Notes: generated from the sequence alone by a model not told the origin. DNA of 64,000 nucleotides from Lachnospiraceae bacterium (GCA_017480195.1 JAFVBE010000034.1:1-64000), one strand, 5' to 3'. Positions 49,161-58,828 are shown, counted from the first letter of the stretch. Numbers and translations are program-made.

Positions 49161-51243
49161 TTATTTTATCAGTTTCACTTAAAATGTGATGTGCAGCATC
49201 TACCTGTGCAACCGAAACCTCGTCATTTACTGCAATTTCCACATCTTCTGCGATAAGCTCGGTCTCACTTACATATGTTGTATCGACAGCCTCATCATTT
49301 ATAAAAATCACGGAATAGGTATTAAAATTCTCACCCTTAACAGAAATACCCTCACCCTCTGACTCTGCCGTATCTATCAAAATCGGAGTTATACCCATCT
49401 TCATCTCGCCCTCAGGGACGGGGGTGTGGGACGAAAATATATAATTATCTCCGAAAAGCTCATCATATGCTATAAGAGTAAGCTTCTCGTCAAGCTCCTC
49501 TCCCTCATATAACATGTGTGCCTTCTGAGCATATCCGAGAGGAAGATTGAGCACCTTTAACAGCTTAAGAGACATCTCGTTCGACTCTATATCCTCGTCC
49601 TCTAATTTTAAATTAATATTATTCACTATTACATATTCTGTCTGGAACAGCGTGCTGTCTTTAAGCTGGTGCTGTGAGATATTAAGTGACGGCAGATGAT
49701 CTCCGTACAGAATAAGCACATAGTCCTCTCCTCTTTTATCAAGTGCGTCTTTAAGCTCTCCCATCATCTCATCCATCTCATAAATCTGATTTACATAATA
49801 ATGAAAAGGCTCCTGCGTCTCTTCCTGAGCATAGGTAAGCTGTATGTGATCCTCGCAGGTATCCTCACCACTCGGATATCTTCCGTGTCCCTGTACGCTT
49901 ATGGTAAATACAAAGTCCTGCCCCTCACTACTGTCGAGGCATTTTAATATGTCATCAGTGAGAGTATAATCCTTCGCCCAGCCTGTAGATGTATATTCGA
50001 CATTATACATATATTCAAGAGATGTGAAATCCTCAAAGCCCATCTCATCATATACATGCCACCTGTCGTAAAATGACGCCTTGTTATTATGTATTGCATG
50101 AGTTCTATATCCTTCATTTGCAAGCAGGCTGCAAAGTCCTTCTACCGGAACCTCATTTACCGTAGTCTTGTATGGATATTCACCCGCTCCGAAATATGTA
50201 GATTTTATACCTGTCAGTAGCTCGAATTCCGAATTGGCAGTTCCAGCACCAAGTGCAGGCACAGTCAGATATCCTGACGGATATTCCTCTTTGAATTTCG
50301 TAAAGTTCGGCAGAGGATTCTCGCTTAATGTCAAGCCCTCCAAACCATTTGGGTCAAAGAAAGACTCAAGCTGTATGATAATTATATTAGGCTTCTTCTT
50401 AATCCCCTTAGTACCGACTTCATCTAATTCAGCCTTAATTTCCATCATTGTCTCTTCACTGTAGTTATCGGGTTTACTTATACCATTGTCTATAATACTG
50501 TTCGTAAAGCAGTACGCAAAGCCATACTCCTGATACGCCGTACCAAGATTAGCAAAATCATCTGATATGATATTGTGCTTAACTCCGAAATTAGTGAATA
50601 CCCAAACTACACACCATGCCAGAACACAGGCAAGCATAGTAAGCTTAACCTTCATCTGTCCCTCATATTTAGGAGTCTTCCTGAACAGCAGGACAAGTAA
50701 TGATAAAACTACTATAACTCCTATCAGTATTAGCACCTGCTGGAACTTCGTATAATAAATGTCTATCATACTGAAGGTATCCCAAATCATCAGAAAATCA
50801 ATTGCAGCAAATGGTGTAACTCTAAAACCAAGCACGATAAAGTTGATAATTCCACAGACCAGCCATATCGTACTTATTAAAATAATTCCAAACACTCTCT
50901 TCCTGATAAATAATGCAAAAAGCAGTGTAAAGAAAATAATTGATACATTATACAGAAAAACTATAGGTGCATTGAAAAGGAATGTAAAACCACCTATTAT
51001 CGAACGTCTTCCGAGCATTTCCAATATAAGCTCTATCCCCAGAGCGCACAAAAAACACCTAAATATCCATGTATGAATTGAATATTTAAATGCTTTTTTT
51101 ATACTCTTGCCTATCTTCTTTTTTTCATCAGTAGTTAATTCTGAATCCGACACTTCTTCTGAGATTTCGTCTTCATCATCATTATCTATAACCTTCTTGA
51201 TACTTTTATCAAACTTATCTTTAGTCTTTTTATCTTTGCTCAT
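49150..51243 (-). CDS. LtaS-family lipoteichoic-acid synthase / phosphoglycerol transferase
   Basis: 697 aa. Cytoplasmic acidic tail (1-60), five hydrophobic helices at about 60-260, then an extracellular sulfatase-fold domain. The catalytic Thr lies in ALGAGTANSEFELLTG, and the first metal site in IIIQLESFFDPN. Further metal ligands are in WAKDYTLTDD, VQGHGRYP and YGDHLPSL. This enzyme class transfers glycerol phosphate from phosphatidylglycerol to the growing polymer. After the sulfatase domain there is an extra ~85-residue beta-rich tail (ITPILIDTAESEGEGISVKGENF) resembling an IPT/TIG-like domain, not usual for LtaS. Exact polymer is not determinable. Confidence 0.9.
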   Translation of the reverse strand: MSKDKKTKDKFDKSIKKVIDNDDEDEISEEVSDSELTTDEKKKIGKSIKKAFKYSIHTWIFRCFLCALGIELILEMLGRRSIIGGFTFLFNAPIVFLYNVSIIFFTLLFALFIRKRVFGIILISTIWLVCGIINFIVLGFRVTPFAAIDFLMIWDTFSMIDIYYTKFQQVLILIGVIVVLSLLVLLFRKTPKYEGQMKVKLTMLACVLAWCVVWVFTNFGVKHNIISDDFANLGTAYQEYGFAYCFTNSIIDNGISKPDNYSEETMMEIKAELDEVGTKGIKKKPNIIIIQLESFFDPNGLEGLTLSENPLPNFTKFKEEYPSGYLTVPALGAGTANSEFELLTGIKSTYFGAGEYPYKTTVNEVPVEGLCSLLANEGYRTHAIHNNKASFYDRWHVYDEMGFEDFTSLEYMYNVEYTSTGWAKDYTLTDDILKCLDSSEGQDFVFTISVQGHGRYPSGEDTCEDHIQLTYAQEETQEPFHYYVNQIYEMDEMMGELKDALDKRGEDYVLILYGDHLPSLNISQHQLKDSTLFQTEYVIVNNINLKLEDEDIESNEMSLKLLKVLNLPLGYAQKAHMLYEGEELDEKLTLIAYDELFGDNYIFSSHTPVPEGEMKMGITPILIDTAESEGEGISVKGENFNTYSVIFINDEAVDTTYVSETELIAEDVEIAVNDEVSVAQVDAAHHILSETDKIIFK
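49411..49435. repeat. GC-rich block within the LtaS gene, matching the window start
   Basis: GCCCTCAGGGACGGGGGT here matches the complement of positions 8-25 with two differences. It encodes SSHTPVPEGE at the junction of the sulfatase domain and the extra C-terminal tail. Base composition is unlike its surroundings. Confidence 0.45.
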
Positions 51244-51405
51244 TATATCACCATAATATAATTTTTATTTTACTACCTGATAAAGCTTTCATACATTATA
51301 ACAAAGTTATAATTTTTTTCAATAACAAATGACATTTTAAAATAATCTTAAATAAATTCTCCAACTTTTCTGATAAAAATATCTATGTTGTGGACGGAAT
51401 TTATC

Positions 51406-52620
51406 TTAGATTTTAAAATACTTTATAATGAATTCTGTTCCGTTCTTGTCTGATTTAACATCAATACTGCCATTATCCTCTTCAATTATGGTCTTAGCCA
51501 GTGCAAGACCTATTCCGATACTGTCCTTCGAAGAATTCTCTCCCTTATAGAACCGCTCAAATATATGCGGCAAATCCTCCTCTGATATTCCACTTCCGTA
51601 ATCCTTTATTGTAATTATAGAATAAACCTGATTTGTACTATATGAAATATCAAGTGCTCCATCATTATATGAATGTTCTATACAGTTCTTGAGTATATTA
51701 GTCACTGCTTCTGTCTGCCATCTGAAATCGCAGTTAATTTTCGCTTCATCATCGCCCTCTATATTAAGATTAATATTTTTCAAATCACATAAGGTTGATA
51801 CATTTTTAGAAGCCTTATCCACTATATCCTTAATAAGTCTTTCTTCCTTGATGAATTTAATTGTATCCGCATCGAACTTAGACAGCTTAAGTATCGCTTG
51901 GACAAGAAAATTAATATTAATCGTCTCACGCTTTATATCCCTTATAAAGTCCTGCCTTACAGCCTCGTCCATATCCGGCTCATCAATCAGGTTGTCAAGG
52001 ATTACAAGTATTGAAGTAAGCGGTGTCTTAAGCTGGTGAGAGATATCCTCGAGGGACTTTTTTAAATTCTTCTTGTCATTAAGTGAATTATCCGCACTCT
52101 CCTTAAGCATTACCGTAGTTTTATATATCTCATTTTTAAGTATCGACAACTCGTCCTCAGATATCTCATCTATATGAAGCGTGTAATTCTTCCTGTTAAT
52201 CTCCTCGATATATCCGGTTATGCCTTTTATCTCCTTATCCTTCCTTGCGTTAAATATAAGAAATACAAGTATCAGAGTTGCACCGAATACTGTAATATAA
52301 ATAATATTCAATGCCAAAAATCTATGATACGCCACATTATTATCAAGTATGGCTGATTCGTCCTTCATATCAATTCCGTATTTTGCAAGGAAACCGTCAT
52401 CCTGTAAATCACCATTTAAAATGTCAATCAGTTCTTTATCTGATACCTCAGGATACTTCTCTCTTACAGAAGCTATGACGGCAGATATTTTTTTATTGTA
52501 ATTAGCATTATACACATGATACTCGTATATATTTATACCGATAAATGCACCTAACATCGCTGCAAATACAACTATGGATATAATCATATATCTTTTTAGC
52601 TTTAACTTATTTGCCATCAT
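51406..52620 (-). CDS. sensor histidine kinase
   Basis: 404 aa. Two transmembrane helices (about 10-30 and 104-124) flank a ~70-residue extracellular sensor loop. Then HisKA with the phospho-acceptor His in DISHQLKTPLTSIL near 192 and an ATPase domain: N box FRWQTEAVTNILKNCIEHS, G1 DYGSGISEEDLPHIFERF, G2 GIGLALAK. The ATGATG start overlaps the end of the regulator gene by 14 bases, giving translational coupling. The small size with a short sensor loop resembles kinases that control neighbouring ABC exporters. Confidence 0.93.
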   Translation of the reverse strand: MMANKLKLKRYMIISIVVFAAMLGAFIGINIYEYHVYNANYNKKISAVIASVREKYPEVSDKELIDILNGDLQDDGFLAKYGIDMKDESAILDNNVAYHRFLALNIIYITVFGATLILVFLIFNARKDKEIKGITGYIEEINRKNYTLHIDEISEDELSILKNEIYKTTVMLKESADNSLNDKKNLKKSLEDISHQLKTPLTSILVILDNLIDEPDMDEAVRQDFIRDIKRETININFLVQAILKLSKFDADTIKFIKEERLIKDIVDKASKNVSTLCDLKNINLNIEGDDEAKINCDFRWQTEAVTNILKNCIEHSYNDGALDISYSTNQVYSIITIKDYGSGISEEDLPHIFERFYKGENSSKDSIGIGLALAKTIIEEDNGSIDVKSDKNGTEFIIKYFKI

Positions 52621-53269
52621 CTATCCTGTAACCTACTCCCTTTACCGTAGTTATTATATCCGTTACCAGCTTTTCCCTGATTCTCTTAAAATACACCGTA
52701 ACTGTATGGTCATCGACATCATTCCCTGTCCACTCCCATATCTTATCAAGTATTACATTTCTGCTTACCACCTTGTTAATATCAAGGAAAAGCAGATTTA
52801 AAAGCTTTAACTCAAGAGGACTTAAGTCAATAACCTCATCACCTCTATAAACAACCATCTTGTCCATATTAAAGCGAATATCCCTGACTGTAATCTCCTC
52901 AGACTTTTTATATCTCATAAGGACTTTATTAATCCTAGCCATAAGCTCCTTAGTAGAAAATGGTTTCGTCACATAGTCCTCTGCCCCGATATCAAGACCT
53001 CTTACAATCCACTCTTCATCATCCTGTGCAGTCAGGAAAATCGTCGGAATATCCTTCGGCTTTATAAACTGCTCGTACAAATCAAAGCCATTCCCGTCAG
53101 GGAGCATAATGTCAAGAATAATCAAATCAATATTATCTGCGTTCTCCTCTATATACCGCCCCGCAGACTTAACCGATGTCCTGTATTTAAACTCATACCC
53201 CTTCTTCTCAATCGAATACGAGAGCCCCTTTATAATTGTATCGTTGTCCTCTACAAGCAAAATAGTCAT
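52607..53269 (-). CDS. OmpR-family response regulator
   Basis: 220 aa from the ATG at 53269, which has AAGGAG ten bases upstream; the longer reading to 53323 lacks support. Receiver domain with the acidic pocket in LLVEDND, the phospho-acceptor Asp in LIILDIMLPDGNG near 53, Thr in FLTAQDD and Lys in YVTKPFS. The C-terminal winged helix (about 125-220) contains LSPLELKLLNLLFLDINKVVSRNVILDKIW and DHTVTVYFKRIREKL. Partner of the downstream kinase; likely controls the ABC genes just upstream. Confidence 0.95.
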   Translation of the reverse strand: MTILLVEDNDTIIKGLSYSIEKKGYEFKYRTSVKSAGRYIEENADNIDLIILDIMLPDGNGFDLYEQFIKPKDIPTIFLTAQDDEEWIVRGLDIGAEDYVTKPFSTKELMARINKVLMRYKKSEEITVRDIRFNMDKMVVYRGDEVIDLSPLELKLLNLLFLDINKVVSRNVILDKIWEWTGNDVDDHTVTVYFKRIREKLVTDIITTVKGVGYRIDDGK

Positions 53270-53346
53270 AGCGTCAGCACTCCTTCCGAGTGATATTTTA
53301 CTATAATTCATTTTTATATTCAATCATGTATATAACTGTATTATAC

Positions 53347-53574
53347 TACTCCGAGTCGGACTGATATAAGAACAGGTGGACTGCTACAACATTTTGCCCG
53401 ATTTGTGTAAAATCAAAAACGAAGTGTTCGTGTAGATTCGCTCAGAAATCGATATGTCTGAGCGAAGCGAGTTCATCGGTTTCGTGCGAAAATAGAGAAC
53501 CTGAGTTTACTGATTTAACAAATTGATGGCAAGTTGTAGCAGCCACCTGCTCTTTATCGGTTTGACTCGGAGTA
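53347..53574. repeat. palindromic element, family B, copy 7, opposite orientation
   Basis: 228 bp between the permease stop and the response-regulator start. Arms of about 45 bases run TACTCCGAGTC...CAGGTGG...CTGCTACAAC and pair with 53529-53574. Read on the minus strand the core matches the nested family B copies (ATCAATTTGTTAAATCA, CTCGCTTCGCTCAGACA, GATTTTACACAAAT). The interleaved order GAAACCGAT, TTCGCTCA, ATCGATTTC, TGAGCGAA is kept. Confidence 0.88.
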
Positions 53575-53587
53575 ATTAAAAATAATT

Positions 53588-56353
53588 TTATATGTTTTCA
53601 TTTCGAATGGTCTCTATGGTATTCTGTCTGTTAATCTTACCCATAGAGTATTTCATTATGCCCGCGATAAGCAGGAACACAGCAGCTACCGATATGAGTA
53701 TCGCAGCATATGGGAAGGCAAACGGAAGTCCGTCCTCCTTGCCGAGTCCGGTATATATCAGATACGATAAAGCTATTCCTATCGGCAGACCGTAAAGCAA
53801 TGATTTCGTTCCCATAAATACCGTCTCAAGTCTAATCATTCTGTTGAACTCCTTCGATGTCATACCTATGGATTTTAACATAGCGAATTCCTTTCTCCTA
53901 AGCTCCATATTAGTCGTCATTGTATTGAATATATTGGTTATACCTATTAAGGATATTACTATTATAAATCCATACAGGAATATTGCTACAAGTAAGAACA
54001 GATTACGCATCTGCCTTGCATTCTCAGCAATATTTTCCACTTGAAATTCATACACATCATTGTTCTTATCATCAAAATAAGCCTCCAAATCATCCTGTAG
54101 CTTATCAGCTTTATCCGAGCTGTAATACGATATGGTATACATACTGCCAAGCTCCAAATCAAGCTTTTCGTAATACTCTCTTGATATAATCATATATGAT
54201 GAATACTCATTAAGCCCAAAAGGAAGCTCATCTGCCACATATCCTACTTCAATGCTTATCTCGTTTTCATCATTTTCTTTTTCATATAATTGAAATACAT
54301 TACCCTTTATAACATCACCTTTGTTAATGTCAAATTGTCTCGCCTTGTATTTCTTAGCGTTTCCTTCTTCGTCATAAGCGAAAATCTTCATATTGTCTGC
54401 AAGTATAGCCTTGTCCTTTACTTCCTCATATTTAAGTCCAAGCTTTTTTATATACTCTTTGTATGACTCATCATCAGGTACGCGAAGCTCTACATATTTA
54501 CCTTCAATCTCCCCCGTCTCCTCGTCATAATCTGAATCATCAGCCATATTGTAGATTTCCTTGTACTTATCACTGTATCTAACATCCTTCATCTCATACG
54601 GCATATATACATATAATGCACTCTCCTTGATATTATCAAGACTAAGCGTGCCATAAGCCTTGTCATACGCTGCCTTAAAATCAAATTCATTACCCGAATA
54701 TGCACTCAAATTAAGTCTTATATCATAATCAGAGGTATCAATCTCCAAATCAACTACATTAAACGCCATCTTCATAAATGATGACAGAGCCACAAATGTC
54801 AAAACAGAAACCATAATAGATATAATAGTCGTGCGATACTTCTTCTTATTACGCTTAAGGTTCTTGTAGGACATATCTCCGCCTATACCGAATATCTTAC
54901 TTATAAGCTTAGGACTTCTAAGTTTCTTAGCCTTAACCTTGATGTCTGCACTATTTCTGATGGATACAATCGGTGAAACCTTAGATGCACGCCAAGCACT
55001 TCTAAATGCCGAAAGATATATCGTAACAGCACCGAGTAAAACCGCTGCAAGTATTGCAATCCATGATGGTGCAAACACAAGGAAATCGCTGCCAACAATG
55101 AATTGATCACCTATAAGAAGATTACTTACCTTAACCAATATAAATGATGCAAGCTCCCCAAATGCTATACCTAGCGGAATTCCTATTACCCCGAGTATGG
55201 AAGCCTCATACATTACATTTTTCCTGATTTGCTTCTTCGTAGCTCCCACACTGCGAAGCATACCATACTGTCTTATCTTCTCTGTTATGGATATGTCAAA
55301 TGAATTCTTTATGCAAAATACTGAAGTAAATACTATAATTCCACATACTATGGCGACTACTAAACCAAGCTCTTTTGCAGTATTACTTTTTAATGGACTT
55401 GACATAAGTGATATAAGATAATCGTTAAAATTTATATTATATTTCAAATCCTGTATTTTTTCTAAAGCGGCACTATATTCCTCCTCAGACTTAAAAACAT
55501 AATCACTACTATATATTTTCTCAAGAGCATCAGCATCTACTCCTAATATATTTGCGGTAATTCTATATGCATCCTCTACAGACTTTTTCTTAAATCTTGC
55601 AAATACGGATACTTTACCTGTCATCTGAGTTTCATCCATATATGTGACAAATGTATAGCCGGGTGATTCGTAATCCTCTATAGACCATGACGGGCGTTCA
55701 ATTATACCAACTATTGTATATGTTTTTGCTGTTGTATCGACGATTTCCTCGCTTAATCCATCATGATATCCGGATTCCAAAAGCTCGCCTGTTTCTGCGT
55801 TATAGGATTCCTCAAAATAATCATCAGGGCGATACGGATTGAACTGACCAAGCTCATAGCCATCGCTGCCAACACGCCTTCCTACATCTAAGGTTATTGT
55901 ATCACCTACCGAGAGTGATATCCTGCCATTCGTCTTAAGATGTGTCGGTATGACTATCTCATTTTCATTCTCCGGAAATCTTCCTTCCGTAAGATTTATG
56001 GAAAGGTTATCAAGTGCGCCCTTTGTGAAGCCCATCAAATATGCATAGGGCTTGAATTCATTCTGTGAGTCCGGAAGTACCGCATAGCCTAAGCCTTTTA
56101 TTATATAGGTTTCCTCCACATTACGATTGTCACTTATGCTCTCCGATTCTTCAATCGGAACTTCTTCAAATGATACATGATAGTTACCGTTTTTTCTTAT
56201 CTCATAACTGATAAGTGAGGCGATAAAGCTCTGATATATGGTAGCTACTGCAGTTATTAATGCCACTGAGAGTATTATGCCTATGATTGTAACGATAGTT
56301 CGCTTTTTATTTAGTTTTAAATCTTTTATTGTCAGCTTTTTAAGTACATTCAT
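53588..56353 (-). CDS. FtsX/MacB-type ABC transporter permease
   Basis: 921 aa. N-terminal helix in the family start KKLTIKDLKLNKKRTIVTIIGIILSVALITAVATIYQSF, a large extracellular domain (about 45-330), three helices (about 335-460), a second FtsX core start near 500 (MSYKNLKRNKKKYRTTIISIMVSVLTFV), another extracellular domain (about 530-785), and three final helices. The duplicated FtsX arrangement fits mechanotransmission or peptide/lipoprotein-related ABC systems rather than importers. Three bases after the ATPase gene. It and the two-component genes likely form a stress-response unit; substrate unknown. Confidence 0.92.
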   Translation of the reverse strand: MNVLKKLTIKDLKLNKKRTIVTIIGIILSVALITAVATIYQSFIASLISYEIRKNGNYHVSFEEVPIEESESISDNRNVEETYIIKGLGYAVLPDSQNEFKPYAYLMGFTKGALDNLSINLTEGRFPENENEIVIPTHLKTNGRISLSVGDTITLDVGRRVGSDGYELGQFNPYRPDDYFEESYNAETGELLESGYHDGLSEEIVDTTAKTYTIVGIIERPSWSIEDYESPGYTFVTYMDETQMTGKVSVFARFKKKSVEDAYRITANILGVDADALEKIYSSDYVFKSEEEYSAALEKIQDLKYNINFNDYLISLMSSPLKSNTAKELGLVVAIVCGIIVFTSVFCIKNSFDISITEKIRQYGMLRSVGATKKQIRKNVMYEASILGVIGIPLGIAFGELASFILVKVSNLLIGDQFIVGSDFLVFAPSWIAILAAVLLGAVTIYLSAFRSAWRASKVSPIVSIRNSADIKVKAKKLRSPKLISKIFGIGGDMSYKNLKRNKKKYRTTIISIMVSVLTFVALSSFMKMAFNVVDLEIDTSDYDIRLNLSAYSGNEFDFKAAYDKAYGTLSLDNIKESALYVYMPYEMKDVRYSDKYKEIYNMADDSDYDEETGEIEGKYVELRVPDDESYKEYIKKLGLKYEEVKDKAILADNMKIFAYDEEGNAKKYKARQFDINKGDVIKGNVFQLYEKENDENEISIEVGYVADELPFGLNEYSSYMIISREYYEKLDLELGSMYTISYYSSDKADKLQDDLEAYFDDKNNDVYEFQVENIAENARQMRNLFLLVAIFLYGFIIVISLIGITNIFNTMTTNMELRRKEFAMLKSIGMTSKEFNRMIRLETVFMGTKSLLYGLPIGIALSYLIYTGLGKEDGLPFAFPYAAILISVAAVFLLIAGIMKYSMGKINRQNTIETIRNENI

Positions 56354-56356
56354 ATC

Positions 56357-57025
56357 CTATACCTCGCTTAACTTTCCATCTTCTATCCTGATTATCCTGT
56401 CCGCAGTCTTCGCAATCTCCATATTATGAGTTATCATTACTATGGTCTGTGCAAGCTCCCTATTCGACTTCTTGAGTAATGCGACTATCTCATCACTTGA
56501 CTTTGAATCAAGATTACCTGTCGGCTCGTCAGCGAGTATTATAGATGGATTTGTAATAAGTGCTCTTCCTATCGAAGTTCTCTGCTGTTGTCCGCCGGAG
56601 AGCTCGTGCGGCAGATGCTTTCTCCTGTCATCAAGTCCGAGCAGCTTAAGCAGCTCGTCAAGTGCTTTTTTATCCACTTCCCTATTATCAAGCGAAAGCG
56701 GAAGTACGATATTCTCCTCCACATTAAGTATAGGTATCAGATTGTAGAACTGGTATATAAGTCCTACCTGTCTTCTCCTGAATATAGCGAGCTTGTCATC
56801 ATCAAGCTCGGACAAATCCTTACCGTCAATGAATACCTTGCCCGAGGTTGCCCTGTCTACGCCGCCAATCAGATGCAGCAGCGTTGACTTACCGCTTCCC
56901 GAGGCACCGACTATGGCTACAAACTCGCCCTTCTCCACCGAGAATGATGCGTGGTCAAGTGCAACTACCTGCGCCTCGTCCTTTCCATATATTTTTGTCA
57001 AGTTCTCAACCTTCAAAATCTCCAT
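56357..57025 (-). CDS. ABC transporter ATP-binding protein (LolD/MacB type)
   Basis: 222 aa. Walker A GASGSGKST near 37, Q-loop YQFYNLIP, signature LSGGQQQR, Walker B IILADEPTGNLDS with the catalytic Glu, H-loop MITHNME. The TGNLD sequence is typical of the MacB/LolD group. Partner of the FtsX-type permease directly downstream. The 341 bases upstream (57026-57366) contain a terminator hairpin for the toxin-antitoxin pair and no gene that I can see. Confidence 0.96.
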   Translation of the reverse strand: MEILKVENLTKIYGKDEAQVVALDHASFSVEKGEFVAIVGASGSGKSTLLHLIGGVDRATSGKVFIDGKDLSELDDDKLAIFRRRQVGLIYQFYNLIPILNVEENIVLPLSLDNREVDKKALDELLKLLGLDDRRKHLPHELSGGQQQRTSIGRALITNPSIILADEPTGNLDSKSSDEIVALLKKSNRELAQTIVMITHNMEIAKTADRIIRIEDGKLSEV

Positions 57026-57199
57026 TTATATATCCTCCATTGTCTTGAAATAATAACATTTTTCCTTCAACTTAAATGCATTATACAATATCCAAAGTTA
57101 CAACAAGGTTACACAGTGAAAAATAATATTTAGAGATTTATGGGTGTGTGGATATGGCTATTTACGAACGGAATAAACTTCACAGTTCACAAAATAAAA

Positions 57200-57224
57200 G
57201 TGGCTATGCATAATACATAGCCAC
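57200..57224 (-). terminator. terminator after the PIN toxin gene
   Basis: GTGGCTATG / CATAGCCAC stem, seven-base loop, followed by TTTTATTTT on the minus strand. A second small stem (CGGAAT/ATTCCG) with TTTTT on the plus strand lies beside it at 57231-57261. Confidence 0.75.
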
Positions 57225-57366
57225 AATGCGGAATTACCCTCAAGCGATTCCGTCGTTTTTACAATTTCCACTTAAATCGATAAGACTCACCACAAATCAC
57301 ATAATAATATAGATTTAATGCTTACATCCACTTTCTTTATATATTCATCATCATATGTTTTATCTG

Positions 57367-57783
57367 TTACTCTGAATATTTTTTTATAAATTCTGTAGGA
57401 CTATAACATGGAATTTTATCTTCCTCAAAATCCTTCTTATTCCTTGTTATTATACAATCAACTCCATTATTTTCAGCTACGGTATACTGAACAGCATCTT
57501 CAAAGTCTTTCCAATCTCTTGAGAATGCGGTATCTATATCTTTTTCTGTAACTGCCAAAATACTAATCTTTTTTCTAAAGCTTTCGTATTTATTTTTTAC
57601 CAATTCCGTGTCTTTTACAGCACGCTTTAAAACATATATTATATCGGTAATAGCTGATGAGGAAACAAATTTTATATCTTTTCTTTTTGACGCTAAATCA
57701 AATACATCTTCTGCTTCTTCAGTAAATCCTTGATTAGCACCAAGATAATCTAACACAACATTAGTATCTAATAAAACCTTCAT
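57367..57783 (-). CDS. PIN-domain nuclease, probable toxin
   Basis: 138 aa, single PIN domain of the PIN_3/VapC-like type. Acidic metal ligands are visible: Asp6 in MKVLLDTNVVLDYLG, a Glu in EEAEDVFDLA, Asp in DFEDAVQYTVAENNGVDCIITRNKKDF. Likely a ribonuclease toxin. Its start overlaps the stop of the upstream small gene by four bases (ATGA), the standard layout of antitoxin-toxin pairs. Confidence 0.85.
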   Translation of the reverse strand: MKVLLDTNVVLDYLGANQGFTEEAEDVFDLASKRKDIKFVSSSAITDIIYVLKRAVKDTELVKNKYESFRKKISILAVTEKDIDTAFSRDWKDFEDAVQYTVAENNGVDCIITRNKKDFEEDKIPCYSPTEFIKKYSE

Positions 57784-57980
57784 AGACCCAATCTTTCCTT
57801 TCTTATCTCATCCAAATCAATCGCCTTACCATAAATCCCTTTCAAGCTCTTAAATTCCATCTCATCTGCCTCATCTTCTGATATAGGTGTAATCGTGATT
57901 TTGAAAGTTGTATCTGAAAGTTTATCTGTATCAATAATTCCTCTTAAAGCATCCTTTTTTGCCGTTGTAGTATAAGTCAT
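57780..57980 (-). CDS. small antitoxin-like protein paired with PIN toxin
   Basis: 66 aa from the ATG at 57980, which has GGGGG about eight bases upstream. No clear DNA-binding motif that I recognise. The N-terminal part (TYTTTAKKDALRGIIDTDKLSD) could be a short dimer/DNA-binding segment. The C-terminal half (FKSLKGIYGKAIDLDEIRKERLG) matches the wrapping helix typical of antitoxins that block PIN active sites; such tails often end in an Arg that fills the site. Function inferred from overlap with the PIN gene. Confidence 0.7.
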   Translation of the reverse strand: MTYTTTAKKDALRGIIDTDKLSDTTFKITITPISEDEADEMEFKSLKGIYGKAIDLDEIRKERLGL

Positions 57981-58108
57981 TGAACACACCCCCTTATGTA
58001 CTGATATTTGTTCAATATTATCTTCTTTATCAATATATCGGAAGTTTTTATATATATAATTTTATCAAATGACATATTTTTATGCAAGGATAAATAAAAT
58101 CAAAATAT

Positions 58109-58738
58109 CTAAGCCGCTTCAATCTCCCGTATCTTAGAGAGCACTGCGAAAGCCAACGCCTTATGTCCCGTCTCATCCATATGCTCCTGGTCTGCCTCGC
58201 TCGGCTTTGAATATCTTGACGCATCAAGATAATATACATCTTCCCTCTTACTTATCTTTTTATATACATCTGCAAGCCCCTTTGATGTTTCGACAGATGA
58301 CTTCGAGAATTCTGTATCGTAGCCTTCCTCCCATACTCTCTCACCGAGATGTATAGGCGATATAAGCAGAATTCTGCTTTTTTTTGAATATGTATGAATC
58401 TGATTAATAATCTTGGATATACCTTTTCCTATAATCTCAGGAGTGGCACCATAGACAGCCTTGCAGTCATTAGTACCAAGCATAACAACTATTATGTCAG
58501 GATGCCCATGTGTCTCAAGAAGAACAGGAAGCAAGCCTGTCCCCCGTCTTCCGTCTCTTAAAGGATCTTCAAATATCGTAGTTCTGCCACACAAGCCCTC
58601 TTCAATTACCCTGTAGCTGTCAAGTCCAAGTTCTTCATTCAGAATACTTGTCCATCTTACTCCCCAATCGTATCTTTTGCCAGTCTTCGGTATATATCCA
58701 TATGTATTAGAATCTCCAAAACAAAGAATCTGTTTCAT
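58109..58738 (-). CDS. SGNH/GDSL-family hydrolase
   Basis: 209 aa from the ATG at 58738, with GAGGG upstream; a GTG nine bases earlier is possible. Block I ILCFGDSNTYGY contains the nucleophile Ser, block III GTNDCK gives the oxyanion Asn, and block V DETGHKAL provides Asp/His. No signal peptide, so cytoplasmic. Resembles TesA/arylesterase-like clostridial esterases. Substrate unknown; stands alone. Confidence 0.9.
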   Translation of the reverse strand: MKQILCFGDSNTYGYIPKTGKRYDWGVRWTSILNEELGLDSYRVIEEGLCGRTTIFEDPLRDGRRGTGLLPVLLETHGHPDIIVVMLGTNDCKAVYGATPEIIGKGISKIINQIHTYSKKSRILLISPIHLGERVWEEGYDTEFSKSSVETSKGLADVYKKISKREDVYYLDASRYSKPSEADQEHMDETGHKALAFAVLSKIREIEAA

Positions 58739-58828
58739 GATAATCACCCTCTCTTCATATAAACTTAGTTCTCTCCTGTTGAAGCTATTATATTATAATA
58801 AAAAGATTTTGCATAATTCTTAAATAAT

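Noticed and set aside
57026..57366. Small gene in the gap between the ABC ATPase and the PIN gene
   Set aside because: Short frames have no ribosome site and overlap terminator stems.
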